Part shown: piece by piece, positions 54,721 through 63,727 of the stretch | Layout: each line of letters starts with the position of its first letter | Numbering within the stretch: position 1 is the stretch's first letter | Source of the DNA: an uncultured Verrucomicrobia subdivision 3 bacterium | GTDB taxonomy: Bacteria > Verrucomicrobiota > Verrucomicrobiia > Limisphaerales > UBA11358 | DNA length: 64,000 nt | Assembly (NCBI GenBank): GCA_903835255.1 | Contig: CAILMI010000030.1 | Location: 42,629-106,628 of the forward strand | Direction of reading: 5' to 3' | The notes under the pieces: model-generated | What the model was told of the DNA's origin: nothing | The model's database searches: none | The model's input: the letters and a program-made list of their open reading frames with translations, nothing else | Program-made: the position numbers and the translations under genes

Positions 54721-54794
54721 TGGTTGTCCGACATGGATTCGAACCATGAATAAAGCCTTCAAAGGGCTCTGTGTTACCATTACACCATCGGACA
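54721..54794 (-). tRNA. tRNA-Gln (anticodon TTG)
   Basis: 74 nt with CCA encoded. Acceptor TGTCCGA/TCGGACA, D arm GTGT-AATGGTA-ACAC, anticodon loop CTTTGAA between GAGCC and GGCTT, T arm CATGG-TTCGAAT-CCATG. Confidence 0.94.
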
Positions 54795-54940
54795 CTCCGG
54801 CTGTAGCCTAGTTTTTTAGTGCGGCCGGGGCAAAGAGAAAATCGCCGGCCGTCGGGAATGCCCCGCGGCGCGAGCCCGCAAGCCTCAAAAATCCTTCTTG
54901 TCATCCAAGCGATCCATGATACCGTGACCCCCCTTTTATT

Positions 54941-55186
54941 ATGAAGACGGACATACATCCGAAATACAATGACGCGGAAATCCGGTGCGCCTGTGGCAAC
55001 GTGATCAAGACCCGCTCCACCCGTTCGACCATCATCATCGGCATCTGCAACGCCTGCCATCCCTTTTATACGGGCCAGCAGAAGTTTGTGGACACCGCCG
55101 GTCGCGTGGATAAATTTCAACAACGCCTCGCCAAGACCCAGGCGGCCCAGGCCGCAGCGGCCGCGCCCAAGAAGAAAAAATCCTAG
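54941..55186 (+). CDS. rpmE: 50S ribosomal protein L31
   Basis: An 81-residue L31 protein of the zinc-binding type: [20 protein letters not shown] and [20 protein letters not shown] carry the four-residue metal site with Cys16, Cys18 and the later CxxC. It has the usual Ala/Lys-rich C-terminal tail. An intrinsic terminator follows before prfA. Confidence 0.96.
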   Translation: MKTDIHPKYNDAEIRCACGNVIKTRSTRSTIIIGICNACHPFYTGQQKFVDTAGRVDKFQQRLAKTQAAQAAAAAPKKKKS

Positions 55187-55203
55187 CGCCCCCCTTTCCT
55201 TCC

Positions 55204-55245
55204 GCCCGCGGTCCCTTCAATGGGATTGCGGGCGATTTCTTTTTG
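55204..55245 (+). terminator. Rho-independent terminator after rpmE
   Basis: GCCCGC at 55204-55209 pairs with GCGGGC at 55228-55233, with an inner TCCC/GGGA stem, followed by GATTTCTTTTT. It separates rpmE from prfA. Confidence 0.7.
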
Positions 55246-55279
55246 GTGGAGGCATTCACGGACCGCGGCCACCAGAGCC

Positions 55280-56359
55280 ATGGACTTAAAACCACACATT
55301 GAAAAGTTCCGCCGCCGCTTCATCGAGATCGAAGCCGCGCTGAGCGATCCGGCGACGTTTGATAACCCGCAGCGGGCCCAGGAAATGGCCCGGGAATACT
55401 CGCGGCTCAAAGAATTGGTCGCCGGCGGCGACGCTTTTTTCAAAGCCCGGGACCAGCTGGCCGAAAACCGCGCTCTGCTCCAGAGCGAGCTGCCCGACTC
55501 GGAAATGGCCCAGCTCGCGCGCGACGAAGTGACGCGCCTGGAAGCGGAGGCCGAGAAATTCGCGCAGCAAATCCAGTTCGGCCTCGTGCCGCCCGACCCG
55601 ACCGACTCGCGCAACACCATCGTGGAAATCCGGGCCGGGGCCGGGGGCTCAGAATCCGCGCTCTTCGCCGCCGACCTTTTCCGGATGTATTGCCGCTACG
55701 CCGAGACGCGCTCCTGGAAGGTCGAGCCGCTGGATTCCAATCCGTCCGATCTGGGCGGCTTCCGGGAGATTATCTTCGAGGTGACCGGCGCGGATGTTTA
55801 CAAGCGGCTCAAGTACGAGAGCGGCGTGCATCGCGTCCAGCGCGTGCCCGCCACAGAGGCCCAGGGTCGCATCCACACCAGCACCGCCACGGTGGCCGTG
55901 CTGCCGGAAGCCGAGGAGGTGGACGTGGAAATAAAGCCCGATGAAATCGAAATCAACGTCTGCCGCGCCTCCGGGAAAGGCGGGCAGGGGGTGAACACCA
56001 CCGATTCCGCGGTGCAAATCATCCACAAGCCCACCGGGATGATTGTCCGTTGCGCCGACCAGCGGTCGCAGCAGAAAAACCGGATCCAGGCCCTCACCGT
56101 GCTCCGCACGCGCTTGCTTGACCGGAAAATCGCCGAGGAAAACGCGAAATATGCCGCGCACCGCAAAGACCAGGTCGGCACCGGCGAGCGCAGCGAAAAA
56201 ATCCGCACCTACAATTTCCCCCAAAACCGCATCACAGATCACCGCATCGAGGTCACGCTCTACAGCCTTTCCATCGTCATCGATGGCGACTTGGACCCTC
56301 TCATTGGGCTCCTAATGACGCATGATTTGGAGCAGAAACTGGCCGCCCTGAAATTATGA
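55280..56359 (+). CDS. prfA: Peptide chain release factor 1
   Basis: A 359-residue class I release factor. It has the stop-codon recognition tripeptide P-A-T (VPATEAQGRIHTS, about 189) rather than the RF2 SPF motif, and the peptidyl-hydrolysis GGQ in ASGKGGQGVNTTDSA (about 235). The ATG at 55280 gives the usual RF1 N-terminus; the frame stays open for 20 codons upstream without support. It overlaps the following HAD gene by 4 bp. The usual partner prmC is not adjacent. Confidence 0.97.
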   Translation: MDLKPHIEKFRRRFIEIEAALSDPATFDNPQRAQEMAREYSRLKELVAGGDAFFKARDQLAENRALLQSELPDSEMAQLARDEVTRLEAEAEKFAQQIQFGLVPPDPTDSRNTIVEIRAGAGGSESALFAADLFRMYCRYAETRSWKVEPLDSNPSDLGGFREIIFEVTGADVYKRLKYESGVHRVQRVPATEAQGRIHTSTATVAVLPEAEEVDVEIKPDEIEINVCRASGKGGQGVNTTDSAVQIIHKPTGMIVRCADQRSQQKNRIQALTVLRTRLLDRKIAEENAKYAAHRKDQVGTGERSEKIRTYNFPQNRITDHRIEVTLYSLSIVIDGDLDPLIGLLMTHDLEQKLAALKL

Positions 56360-56937
56360 ATCCCCCCGCCCCCCTCCGAGGTCTCATTTTCGATTGCGAC
56401 GGCACGCTGGCCGACACCATGCCGCTGCACTGGGGGGCATGGCAGGTGATTGCCGCCAAATACCGGCTGCATTTTCCCGAAGACCGGTTTTATTCTCTGG
56501 GCGGGGTGCCCACGCGCGACATTTTAAAAATGCTCGCCCGGGAACAGGGCGTGGCCTTCGACCCCCTCCAAGCCGCCCACGAAAAAGAAGCCGCCTATCT
56601 GCCGTTGATGTCCCAAGTGGAGCCCATCCATGCCGTGGTGGAAATTGCCCGGGCGCATCACGGTAAAATCCCGATGGCGGTGGCTTCTGGCGGCACCCAG
56701 CCGGTCATCCTACAGGTGCTAGAGCATTTAAAAATCCGCCACTGGTTTGACGCCGTTGTGACCAGCGAAATGGTGGAGCATCAAAAGCCGGCGCCGGATA
56801 TTTTTGTGGAGGCCGCGCGGCGCATCGGTGTTGACCCCAAGCATTGCCGCGGCTATGAAGACACGGATTTGGGAATGATCGCGCTCCGCGCGGCGGGTAT
56901 GGAAGCGGTGGATGTGCGGGAATTGCGCCGAAAATAA
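56356..56937 (+). CDS. HAD-IA phosphatase, beta-phosphoglucomutase-like
   Basis: A 193-residue HAD hydrolase with motif I LIFDCDGTLADT, a small helical cap, motif II VASGGTQ, motif III Lys in HQKPAPDIF and motif IV GYEDTDLGMIALRAAGM. It resembles YqaB/beta-phosphoglucomutase-type phosphatases that act on sugar phosphates or other small metabolites. It overlaps prfA as ATGA and is translationally coupled, with no obvious functional link. Confidence 0.88.
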   Translation: MNPPAPLRGLIFDCDGTLADTMPLHWGAWQVIAAKYRLHFPEDRFYSLGGVPTRDILKMLAREQGVAFDPLQAAHEKEAAYLPLMSQVEPIHAVVEIARAHHGKIPMAVASGGTQPVILQVLEHLKIRHWFDAVVTSEMVEHQKPAPDIFVEAARRIGVDPKHCRGYEDTDLGMIALRAAGMEAVDVRELRRK

Positions 56938-57522
56938 GGAGCCCGGCCGGAGGACGGATCCACGGGATTTCGACCCTGTTTCCTCCTGTGGAGAGGCAGA
57001 GAGGATTTGAAGTGGAAACAGTGGGGCCACCGACCCACCCATTCCAAATTGAGGCGGAACCAAGCAATCACAATGAACCGCCAAGGCGCCAAGAACGCCA
57101 AGGGGAGCTCCGGAACGGCACGGAACTTTCCCCGGTGTTGGTAGCGGTGGGCGTCCTTACTTGCCATGGAACCCGGCGTCCCGCCCAGTGGAAAAAACTA
57201 CGCGCTAGCCCAACGCCCCCGATATATTCGCAAGCTCCCGAAATCGGGCGCGACCCGGGCTGGGCGGCAAGACGCCTGCCGCCATATTTTCAATCAGGCT
57301 CTGAGAAAATTGAGATGCGTGCCCTGCCGATGACCGATAACTTATTGACAAAAGTTTCACCGGATGTAGTGTGGCACTATTCGGGTAGCAGCACGTTTCT
57401 TCAGCGGGGTTCCCCACCCCCACCTCCTTGGCGTCTGCTGCCCGGATATTTTTTATTGCAAATTTCCCAACCAAATCTTGACGCTGCTCATTTATTTATT
57501 TAGCCTTTATTTCCCCTTCGCG
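56938..57522. other. 585-bp intergenic region before tRNA-Asp
   Basis: No credible gene. It contains the second CGCCAAGG-rich repeat at 57076-57105 and otherwise no recognisable feature. The last 50 bp are AT-richer, as expected for the tRNA promoter. Confidence 0.5.
57076..57105 (+). repeat. Copy 2 of CGCCAAGG-rich repeat
   Basis: AACCGCCAAGGCGCCAAGA followed by ACGCCAAGGGG, one mismatch to 52175-52204. Confidence 0.6.
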
Positions 57523-57599
57523 GGGGGTGTAGCTCAATTGGTTAGAGCGCTGCCCTGTCACGGCAGAGGTTACGGGTTCGAGCCCCGCCACTCCCGCCA
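57523..57599 (+). tRNA. tRNA-Asp (anticodon GTC)
   Basis: 77 nt with CCA encoded. Acceptor GGGGGTG/CACTCCC, D arm GCTC-AATTGGTTA-GAGC, anticodon loop CTGTCAC between CTGCC and GGCAG, T arm CGGGTTCGAGCCCCG. Confidence 0.95.
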
Positions 57600-58233
57600 T
57601 CTTGCTTTTCCAAAGCTTGTTCCGATTCATCACCTCAAAATACGGACGCTCCAGCCAGGATTGGATCCCCTCTGAAAATTCCCGACCTAGCTGGGACGGA
57701 ATCAGCGCGCTTGCGCTGCTCCTGGATACACTTCTCATTCCGACTGCTCCCGCGGTTGGACTGAGGAATATTGCCACGGCCATTTGCGGCGTGGCTGGTT
57801 CAACCCAAATTCCTAAATGGGGCAGGGGTGGCGCGCTGCGCCGTCCCGGTCGCCGAGCGCAGCGCCAGGCGACAAAACGAGTATGGCGGCGCGTAAAACC
57901 TGGCACCATTTGTTCCGCCCGCTCCGCGCGGGCGCGGACAGCGCCGCGCGCTGTCCCTCCTATTTTCCCCAAAGGCTCGCTTCGGAATTGGGGTTCAAAA
58001 TGGATTCGGTTGAGGGACATTCGTTGAAGGCGTTAAATGGGATTCAGACTCGTTTCCGCGGTGGGGTCGCAGTGGATTGAAATGCCGTAAGCCGCCGACG
58101 GGGCGGAATCCGGACGGCGGGCGGAGGATTTTCTGCCGCCAGCCAGTAATGCTGATCCCATCCACTTTGGCAGCCATCCGACTCCCAAAGCCGACACGCC
58201 AGGCGGGTAATCTGATCATGATTCAAGGAGGCA
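57600..58233. other. 634-bp non-coding region with family A repeat
   Basis: Besides the family A copy at 57799-57998 nothing is recognised. Short frames through the repeat are products of its GC-rich composition. Confidence 0.5.
57799..57998. repeat. Family A repeat
   Basis: Termini CAACCCAAATTCCTAAATGG and CGGAATTGGGGTTCAA; interior GAGCGCAGCGCCAGGCGAC and CCGCCCGCTCCGCGCGGGCG match the other A copies. It is downstream of tRNA-Asp. Confidence 0.75.
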
Positions 58234-58860
58234 TTATCCTGTGTGATTGCTTTCATAAAAGAGCTGTTTGGATGAATCCTCTCCGCCAGAACGGTCAAAT
58301 ACACCTCTGTTGCCCGACAAGGCGCAGGGCAAGTCACTTTGGCGCGTCAGGAGGAATTGTCGGGCAGTTTCTGTGGCCCGACGCACCCCTCCCCCAGCCC
58401 TTCCCTCCTTGGCTTGAGTTGCGAAAAATTCCATTTGTCCGGACGCCCCCGCCTGTTGCAGTTGTGAAAGCATCCCCAGCGAGACCTCAGGATTATTGGT
58501 GTCCGAATCCAGGATGGCCAGCAACGCGCCGGGGCGGTCCTTACGCAGGACCACCAGCCGCTTAATCCAGGCGGCGACCGTCTCGGGCAATTCCCCGCCT
58601 CCGCGAAGGCCAAGCAGAATCAGGTCCGCCCCCGCCGCCTCCACTGCCGCCCGTTCCCGCAACGAGGTGAAGGCCAGGGTTTCAATATTCCACCATTGAT
58701 GGAACAGACTCCCCTCCTCTTTCTTGAGATTCCGACCGAGCCGTTTCAGCACTTCACAGGCCCGGCCGGCCGTGGCGGCGCCATCGAAGGAGATCACCAC
58801 GCTCAAATTCCTGCCGGCTTCACAGGGCGCCTGACTCGGACTTTTCAAGACCAGTTTCAC
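58234..58860 (-). CDS. Hypothetical protein
   Basis: A 208-residue frame from GTG 58860 with regular alpha/beta composition (LSVVISFDGAATAGRACEVL, GADLILLGLRGGGELPETVA, RPGALLAILDSDTN), which supports real coding. No signal peptide or transmembrane segment. The C-terminal 50 residues are less structured. I do not recognise a family. It stands alone among repeat-rich gaps. Confidence 0.55.
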   Translation of the reverse strand: MKLVLKSPSQAPCEAGRNLSVVISFDGAATAGRACEVLKRLGRNLKKEEGSLFHQWWNIETLAFTSLRERAAVEAAGADLILLGLRGGGELPETVAAWIKRLVVLRKDRPGALLAILDSDTNNPEVSLGMLSQLQQAGASGQMEFFATQAKEGRAGGGVRRATETARQFLLTRQSDLPCALSGNRGVFDRSGGEDSSKQLFYESNHTG

Positions 58861-59197
58861 GGGCTGAACAGTGAATCATCCCGGAGAGGGAGACAATGGG
58901 CGGGAGCGCCTAATGGCTGGGGGGCGAGGAGTTTATCGTGCCTAAAGAATCTACCTAGACGGCCGCCGGTGGAAAGAGGCGGAGGGGGAGCCATCAAACC
59001 GGATGGGCGGTTTTCCAATACCCGACTTTCGGCCGCCCGCTTTTGACTGAGAGCCTGTCTTAAAAAGGCAGTGTCGGCCCTCTGGGCTGACGCGGAGCCG
59101 TGGTTTCCAGCCCTGTTGGAAAAACCGCGCTCATCCAACGCGCCCCGATGCGCCCAGCGCCCCCGATGCATTCGCACGCGCTCGATCTATAGCAGAT

Positions 59198-59308
59198 CTT
59201 GGCAACATTGGGTTAGGTAGGGCGCGTCACTCCGTGCGCGCCGTCCTGGGGTATCAGGTGACGCGGGTTGGCAGCCGCGGCGGGCAGGGGACTGCTGCCC
59301 TACCCACG
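59198..59308. repeat. Family C palindromic repeat
   Basis: CTTGGCAACATTGGG, then GTAGGGCGCGTCACTCCGTG and GCGGGCAGGGGACTGC; the right end lacks the terminal CCAAG. Confidence 0.7.
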
Positions 59309-59395
59309 TAAAAAGGTTAGACCTCGCTTTTGGCACATTTCCCTAATTCGTGTCTCAGTCTTGGTCTTCGTAGTGGGGGTTCAGCGACCCGCTGG

Positions 59396-59518
59396 CTTGG
59401 CGTGGTGGTAGGGCGCGACACTCCGTGCGCGCCGCCCCGGGCCTAAGGTGACGCGGGTTGGCAACCGCGGCGGGCAGAGGACTGCCCGCCCTACCCGCCG
59501 ATGTGCCAAGGTTAAGCT
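59396..59518. repeat. Family C palindromic repeat
   Basis: CTTGGCGTGGTGGTAGGGCG at the left and CGCCGATGTGCCAAGGTTAA at the right. Same orientation as the copy 200 bp away. Confidence 0.7.
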
Positions 59519-59975
59519 GAAATGCCAAAGATTAAGTTTTAGCGGTTTAACCAAATCCATTTTGTTGAAAAGGAGCCACCGAATGGGGAATGATGGGTGG
59601 CAGATGTAAACAACGCAATCGGAGGGCACTTGCCAGGATCACCCAACGGTGGCGGGGACATTTGAGGTTAAACCGGAACCCGGCAACTGAGTTGCAACGC
59701 CGGCCTGAATTCAACAAAACACCCATCAATCTGCGAACGAATTAAAGAACTCAATCCCACAGCATTGCAGGAGGAATTCCTTACAGTGGGTGATCATTTG
59801 GTGATCCCATTGAAGGGGGATAATAATAGCGCCAGGTTCATTTTTTAAGTGGGTTTCCTGATTCCGCTATAAATCTGGATTGAGTCTTGCCCCTGGGCGG
59901 CCCTGACGCCTTGGTGGTTCATTCGGACTGCAGGGTTCCGGTTAAAATCAAAGGGGTGCTCGCGATTGGGCTTCG

Positions 59976-60701
59976 TCACTTCTCCGCCGCAGTCAGGGAC
60001 AGGAAGATTTCTTCCAGGGCTCCGGAGCGGCCGCTTTGGCGGCGCAGCTCGTCGCGGTTGCCCACGGCTATCAATTTTCCGCCGTGGATAATGCCGATGC
60101 GGTCGGCCATTTCCTCGGCCACGCTCAGCTGGTGGGTGGAGACCAGCACGGTCACGCCGGCGCGGGAGCGTTCCTTGAACACGTCCTTCACCACGCGCGC
60201 ATGCTGCGGGTCTAGGCCCACCATCGGCTCGTCGATCACGAACACCTCCGGCTCGTGCAGGAGCGCGGACGCGATGGCCACGCGCTGGCGGGTGCCATGG
60301 GACAGGCTTTCCAGCGGACGGTTCACATAATCGCGCAGATGAAACCGCGCGATCAACTCCTGCGCATTGGCTTCAATGGCGGCGTCCGCCATTTGAAATA
60401 GTTGGCCGGTGAACCGGAAAAATTCCCAGGCGGTGAGCTTGTCGTAGAGAAACGGGAAATCGGGGACGTAGGCCAGGCGCCGCCGGGCCTCGAGCGGCTG
60501 GGTCTCCAAATCGAATCCGCACACGCGGGCGGAGCCGGCGGTCGGCTTCATCAGGCCCGCCAGCAGTTTAAGCGTGGTGGTCTTGCCGGCGGCGTTCGGG
60601 CCGAGCATGGCGAAAAATTCCCCGCGCGGAATGGTGAGCGATAGATTGTCGACAGCCGTGAGGTCGCCGAATTTTTTTACCAGGTGGGTCAGTTCAATCA
60701 T
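59976..60701 (-). CDS. ABC transporter ATP-binding protein
   Basis: A 241-residue ATPase with Walker A GPNAAGKTTT (about 35-44), Q-loop region, the signature LSHGTRQRVAIASAL (H in place of the usual G/S), Walker B VFVIDEP with MVGLDP and the switch His in VSTHQLS. It resembles ABC-2-type exporter ATPases. It is the last gene of an operon with the two genes upstream (9-bp gap). No permease gene is in this operon or in the rest of the window, so its membrane partner is elsewhere. Confidence 0.92.
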   Translation of the reverse strand: MIELTHLVKKFGDLTAVDNLSLTIPRGEFFAMLGPNAAGKTTTLKLLAGLMKPTAGSARVCGFDLETQPLEARRRLAYVPDFPFLYDKLTAWEFFRFTGQLFQMADAAIEANAQELIARFHLRDYVNRPLESLSHGTRQRVAIASALLHEPEVFVIDEPMVGLDPQHARVVKDVFKERSRAGVTVLVSTHQLSVAEEMADRIGIIHGGKLIAVGNRDELRRQSGRSGALEEIFLSLTAAEK

Positions 60702-60710
60702 AGGGTGGCC

Positions 60711-61508
60711 TTAAGGGTTATTCCAGCCGTCGAGCGTGGCGACGAGGTTGCCGGGCAATTCCACGCGGAGGATTTCTCCCAGCGTGCTGACATAGAAAAC
60801 GACCGGATAATCGAGCAACCGGGTTTCCAGCCGGTAGGCCGATACGGGCTCAGGGCCGACTTGTAGCCGGGCCCGATGCGCCTCCCACCGGAGCTCCGGG
60901 GCGGCCCCGGGGGCGGCCAGCGGCAGGAAAGGCAACTGAGATAACCCGAACCCGCCGGACTCCCCAGCGAACATATCCAGCAGCGCGCGGGGGTCGCGCA
61001 GGGCATCGAAGGTGAGGTCGCGTTCGAACGGACCGATGTCGCCTGTGATTTTGAGGTGGACCGTCCGGGCGGCGGCCAGGGAGTTGATTTCCACTGACCC
61101 GTAATGCGAGGAAACTTTCAGGGCCAATTCATGCCAGTGCCGGTCCTCAGAAAACTTAAGCCGGACATCGAAGCTCAGCCGGTTGGTGAACTCGCTCAGG
61201 CTGGCGTTTCCGTTCAGACGGATCTGGTAGCCGGCGCGGGCTGCAAGGCCCTCGGGCGGCGGACTGTTGTCATCCAGCTTGGCCATTTCCGTCTCCACGC
61301 TCGTTGAAAATTCGCAGAAACCCGTCCGCTTTCCGTTCTGATAAATATTCAGAGAGGAGGCGTCGGGCGCCGTCATGATTTTTTTCCAGACGAGATCCGC
61401 CGGCACCGGCACCCCGCTGCCATGCGTCCCATATTCCACCCGCCACAGCAGGACATTCATGGCGACCCAGAACGCGGCAACCAAAAACCATATGACGCGC
61501 GACCTCAT
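60711..61508 (-). CDS. Hypothetical membrane-anchored protein
   Basis: A 265-residue protein with one N-terminal hydrophobic helix (VIWFLVAAFWVAMNVLLW) followed by a periplasmic-type beta-rich domain (YQIRLNGNASLSEFTNRLSF, VVFYVSTLGEILRVELPG). No known family is recognised. It is 9 bp before the ABC ATPase gene and 7 bp after the LysM lipoprotein gene, so the three probably work in one envelope-related process. Confidence 0.65.
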   Translation of the reverse strand: MRSRVIWFLVAAFWVAMNVLLWRVEYGTHGSGVPVPADLVWKKIMTAPDASSLNIYQNGKRTGFCEFSTSVETEMAKLDDNSPPPEGLAARAGYQIRLNGNASLSEFTNRLSFDVRLKFSEDRHWHELALKVSSHYGSVEINSLAAARTVHLKITGDIGPFERDLTFDALRDPRALLDMFAGESGGFGLSQLPFLPLAAPGAAPELRWEAHRARLQVGPEPVSAYRLETRLLDYPVVFYVSTLGEILRVELPGNLVATLDGWNNP

Positions 61509-61515
61509 GGCACAG

Positions 61516-62253
61516 TCATAACGGGGGCAGGTTGAGGGTCTGTCCGACGCGCAGTTTTTTGGGGTTCAGGCCCGGATTGGCCGCCATCAGGGAATTCAGG
61601 GTGATGCCGTATTTGCGGGCGACGGCGGCCGGGGTTTCGCCTGCCGCCACCGTGTGCGCCCGCGCTTTGGCCGCGGCGGGGCGCGGCGGAGCCGGTTTTA
61701 TCCGGACCGCCGGCGCGGAGCTGGACGGTGTGGGTGTGGCGTTCTCGGGCGGAGGCATCGGACTATTTTGGACGGCGGCGAGCTGGCGGGTGTAATACTC
61801 CAACTGCAGCTGTAAAACCCGGTTAGTGTCCGCGAGCTGCTGGAGCTGCTGCTGGATGGCGGGCGCGCTGGGCAGCGGCAGCACGTCGGCAGCCAGCTGT
61901 TGTTTGCAGGTGTAAATCCGCTGGGCGATGACTTCGGCGTTGGAGGCCTTGGGCTCGAAGCGCAGATATTGCTGATAATGGTAAATGGCGGAGGCGGGAT
62001 TAGCCTCCTTCTCGTCGTAGAGCATGGCCAGCTGAAAATGCGCCGCCGCCGAGCGCGGATTCGCCGCCAAGGATTCCTCGAACGCCTCCGCTGCGCCCTG
62101 GAAATCCATCGCATTGACGCGGTTCTGGCCCAGCACATAATGGGGCTCCCGCTCGTCGTCTGCCGCGCCCGGCCCGGCCGGGGCACACCCGCCCAGCGCG
62201 AAGCCGAACCCGGCGACGAACAGGCTCCAACCGAGGCGCTGAAATAATTCCAT
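61516..62253 (-). CDS. TPR and LysM domain lipoprotein
   Basis: A 245-residue protein with a lipobox (GFALGGCAPAG, Cys about 23), TPR-like helices at about 40-115 (FQGAAEAFEESLAANPRSAA, SAIYHYQQYLRFEPKAS), a coiled-coil-like stretch, a Pro/Ala linker and a C-terminal LysM domain (VAAGETPAAVARKYGITLNS, ANPGLNPKKLRVGQTLNLP). It should bind peptidoglycan from a lipid-anchored position. First gene of the operon with the hypothetical and ABC ATPase genes. Confidence 0.85.
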   Translation of the reverse strand: MELFQRLGWSLFVAGFGFALGGCAPAGPGAADDEREPHYVLGQNRVNAMDFQGAAEAFEESLAANPRSAAAHFQLAMLYDEKEANPASAIYHYQQYLRFEPKASNAEVIAQRIYTCKQQLAADVLPLPSAPAIQQQLQQLADTNRVLQLQLEYYTRQLAAVQNSPMPPPENATPTPSSSAPAVRIKPAPPRPAAAKARAHTVAAGETPAAVARKYGITLNSLMAANPGLNPKKLRVGQTLNLPPL

Positions 62254-62481
62254 GGCGTGAAGCTAGCCAAAAGAGGAGGGAGGTTCAATTCCGTTCCATG
62301 CGAATCTTCCATCGAAGAACCGGGCTCAGACCGGTCTAAAATCCGCGAGCAAGGAAGTGGCCGGCGCGAGAGGTGGCATCGGGAATTTGGCTCTCGGAAT
62401 ACTTTTAAATCCGCCGGCTTTCTCGCGGTCCGCTCTGATAATCCTGTCCTTTCCGGACTGCTGCCGCTATAAGACGCGCGC

Positions 62482-63711
62482 ATGAACCCTCCGCTTTCCC
62501 CGCGCCAATGGAAATCCGGCATCGCGGCGTGGCTGGGCTGGATGTTCGACGGGCTGGACATGCACCTCTACACCCTGGTGGCGGCGCCATTTGTGGCGCT
62601 CTTGCTAGGCGGGCTGGTGACGACCGATCCGGCGGTGGGAAAATACGCCTCCCTCATCCAGGGCGCGTTCCTGCTAGGCTGGGCGGTGGGCGGAGGCGTG
62701 TTCGGCTGGATCGGCGACCGACTCGGCCGGTCGCGCACGCTGAGCTTCACCGTACTGACCTATGCCGTTTTCACCGGACTTTCCTTCTTTGCAGAGACCT
62801 GGTGGCAGCTGATGATTCTTCGCTTCCTCGCGGCCCTGGGCATCGGCGGAGAATGGGCGGTGGGCGCGTCGCTCATTTCCGAGACCTGGCCCAAGCCGTG
62901 GCGGCCGTGGCTGGCGGCCGTGCTGCAGTGCGGCGTCAATGTCGGCATCCTAGGGGCGGGCCTGGCCAATTTCTTGATGGCGGGAGCGCCGCCGAAATAT
63001 CTATTCCTGGTGGGCGTGCTGCCGGCGCTGCTGGTGTTCTGGATCCGGCGCGCCGTACCGGAACCGGAGGAATGGCATGCGGCCCGGGCGCAGGCGCAGC
63101 ATCACCAGCCGGGCATCGCGGATCTGTTCCGCGGCGAGACGCGGCGCATCACACTCTGGGTGATGATCGTCTGCGGCCTTTCCCTGACGGCGCATTGGGC
63201 CTTCATGTTCTGGCATCAGCAGCATCTGCGGAACCTGCCGGACGTGCTGGCAATGAGCTCCGAGCAGCGAAACAAACTGGCCAGCACGGCGATGTACCTG
63301 ATCATCGGCTCCTCCATCCTCGGCAACTTTTTCTCCGGCTGCCTCGCGCGCCATATCGGCTACCGCGCCACCATCGCATGGACATTTCTGGCCTATTTCG
63401 GGGTCATGTGGGGGGCCTATTCCCTGGCGCGCGACCACACCGCGCTGCTCTGCTGGTTTCCCTTCATTGGTTTTTGCCAGGGCGTGTTCGGGCTGTTTAC
63501 CATGTATCTGCCGCCCCTGTTCCCCACGCTGCTGCGGACCACCGGTGCAGGTTTCTGCTACAACATCGGCCGCATCGCGGCGGCCTTCGGCACGGTATTC
63601 TTCGGCCTGTTCTCCAAAGTAGGCGACCACCGCGCCGCGCTGTTCTATGCCGGATTTCTGTTCCTGCCGGCCGCCGCCGCCGCCTTCAAGATGCCCCCGG
63701 GCCGGGATTAA
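62482..63711 (+). CDS. MFS transporter (sugar-acid/aromatic-acid symporter type)
   Basis: A 409-residue, 12-helix major facilitator. The N-terminus WLGWMFDGLDMHLYTLVAAP and the loop GGVFGWIGDRLGRSRTL carry the GD-x-x-G-R-x-x motif A. The pattern FDGLD in helix 1 is typical of the sialate/aromatic acid:H+ symporter group. The substrate cannot be inferred further. It is divergent from the LysM operon, with a 230-bp intergenic region, and is followed by repeats. Confidence 0.88.
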   Translation: MNPPLSPRQWKSGIAAWLGWMFDGLDMHLYTLVAAPFVALLLGGLVTTDPAVGKYASLIQGAFLLGWAVGGGVFGWIGDRLGRSRTLSFTVLTYAVFTGLSFFAETWWQLMILRFLAALGIGGEWAVGASLISETWPKPWRPWLAAVLQCGVNVGILGAGLANFLMAGAPPKYLFLVGVLPALLVFWIRRAVPEPEEWHAARAQAQHHQPGIADLFRGETRRITLWVMIVCGLSLTAHWAFMFWHQQHLRNLPDVLAMSSEQRNKLASTAMYLIIGSSILGNFFSGCLARHIGYRATIAWTFLAYFGVMWGAYSLARDHTALLCWFPFIGFCQGVFGLFTMYLPPLFPTLLRTTGAGFCYNIGRIAAAFGTVFFGLFSKVGDHRAALFYAGFLFLPAAAAAFKMPPGRD

Positions 63712-63727
63712 AACCGGCGGCTGTCAG

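Larger units (their letters stand above)
58861..59975. other. 1.1-kb non-coding region with two family C repeats
   Basis: No gene with supportable features. Family C repeats occupy 59198-59308 and 59396-59518 and make the only clear structure. An ABC permease that might be expected after the ATPase gene is not present. Confidence 0.55.

Noticed and set aside
53548..54795. 415-codon minus-strand frame opposite the radical SAM gene
   Set aside because: The plus strand carries the CxxxCxxC motif and a good ribosome-binding site; the minus frame also crosses the tRNA-Gln gene.
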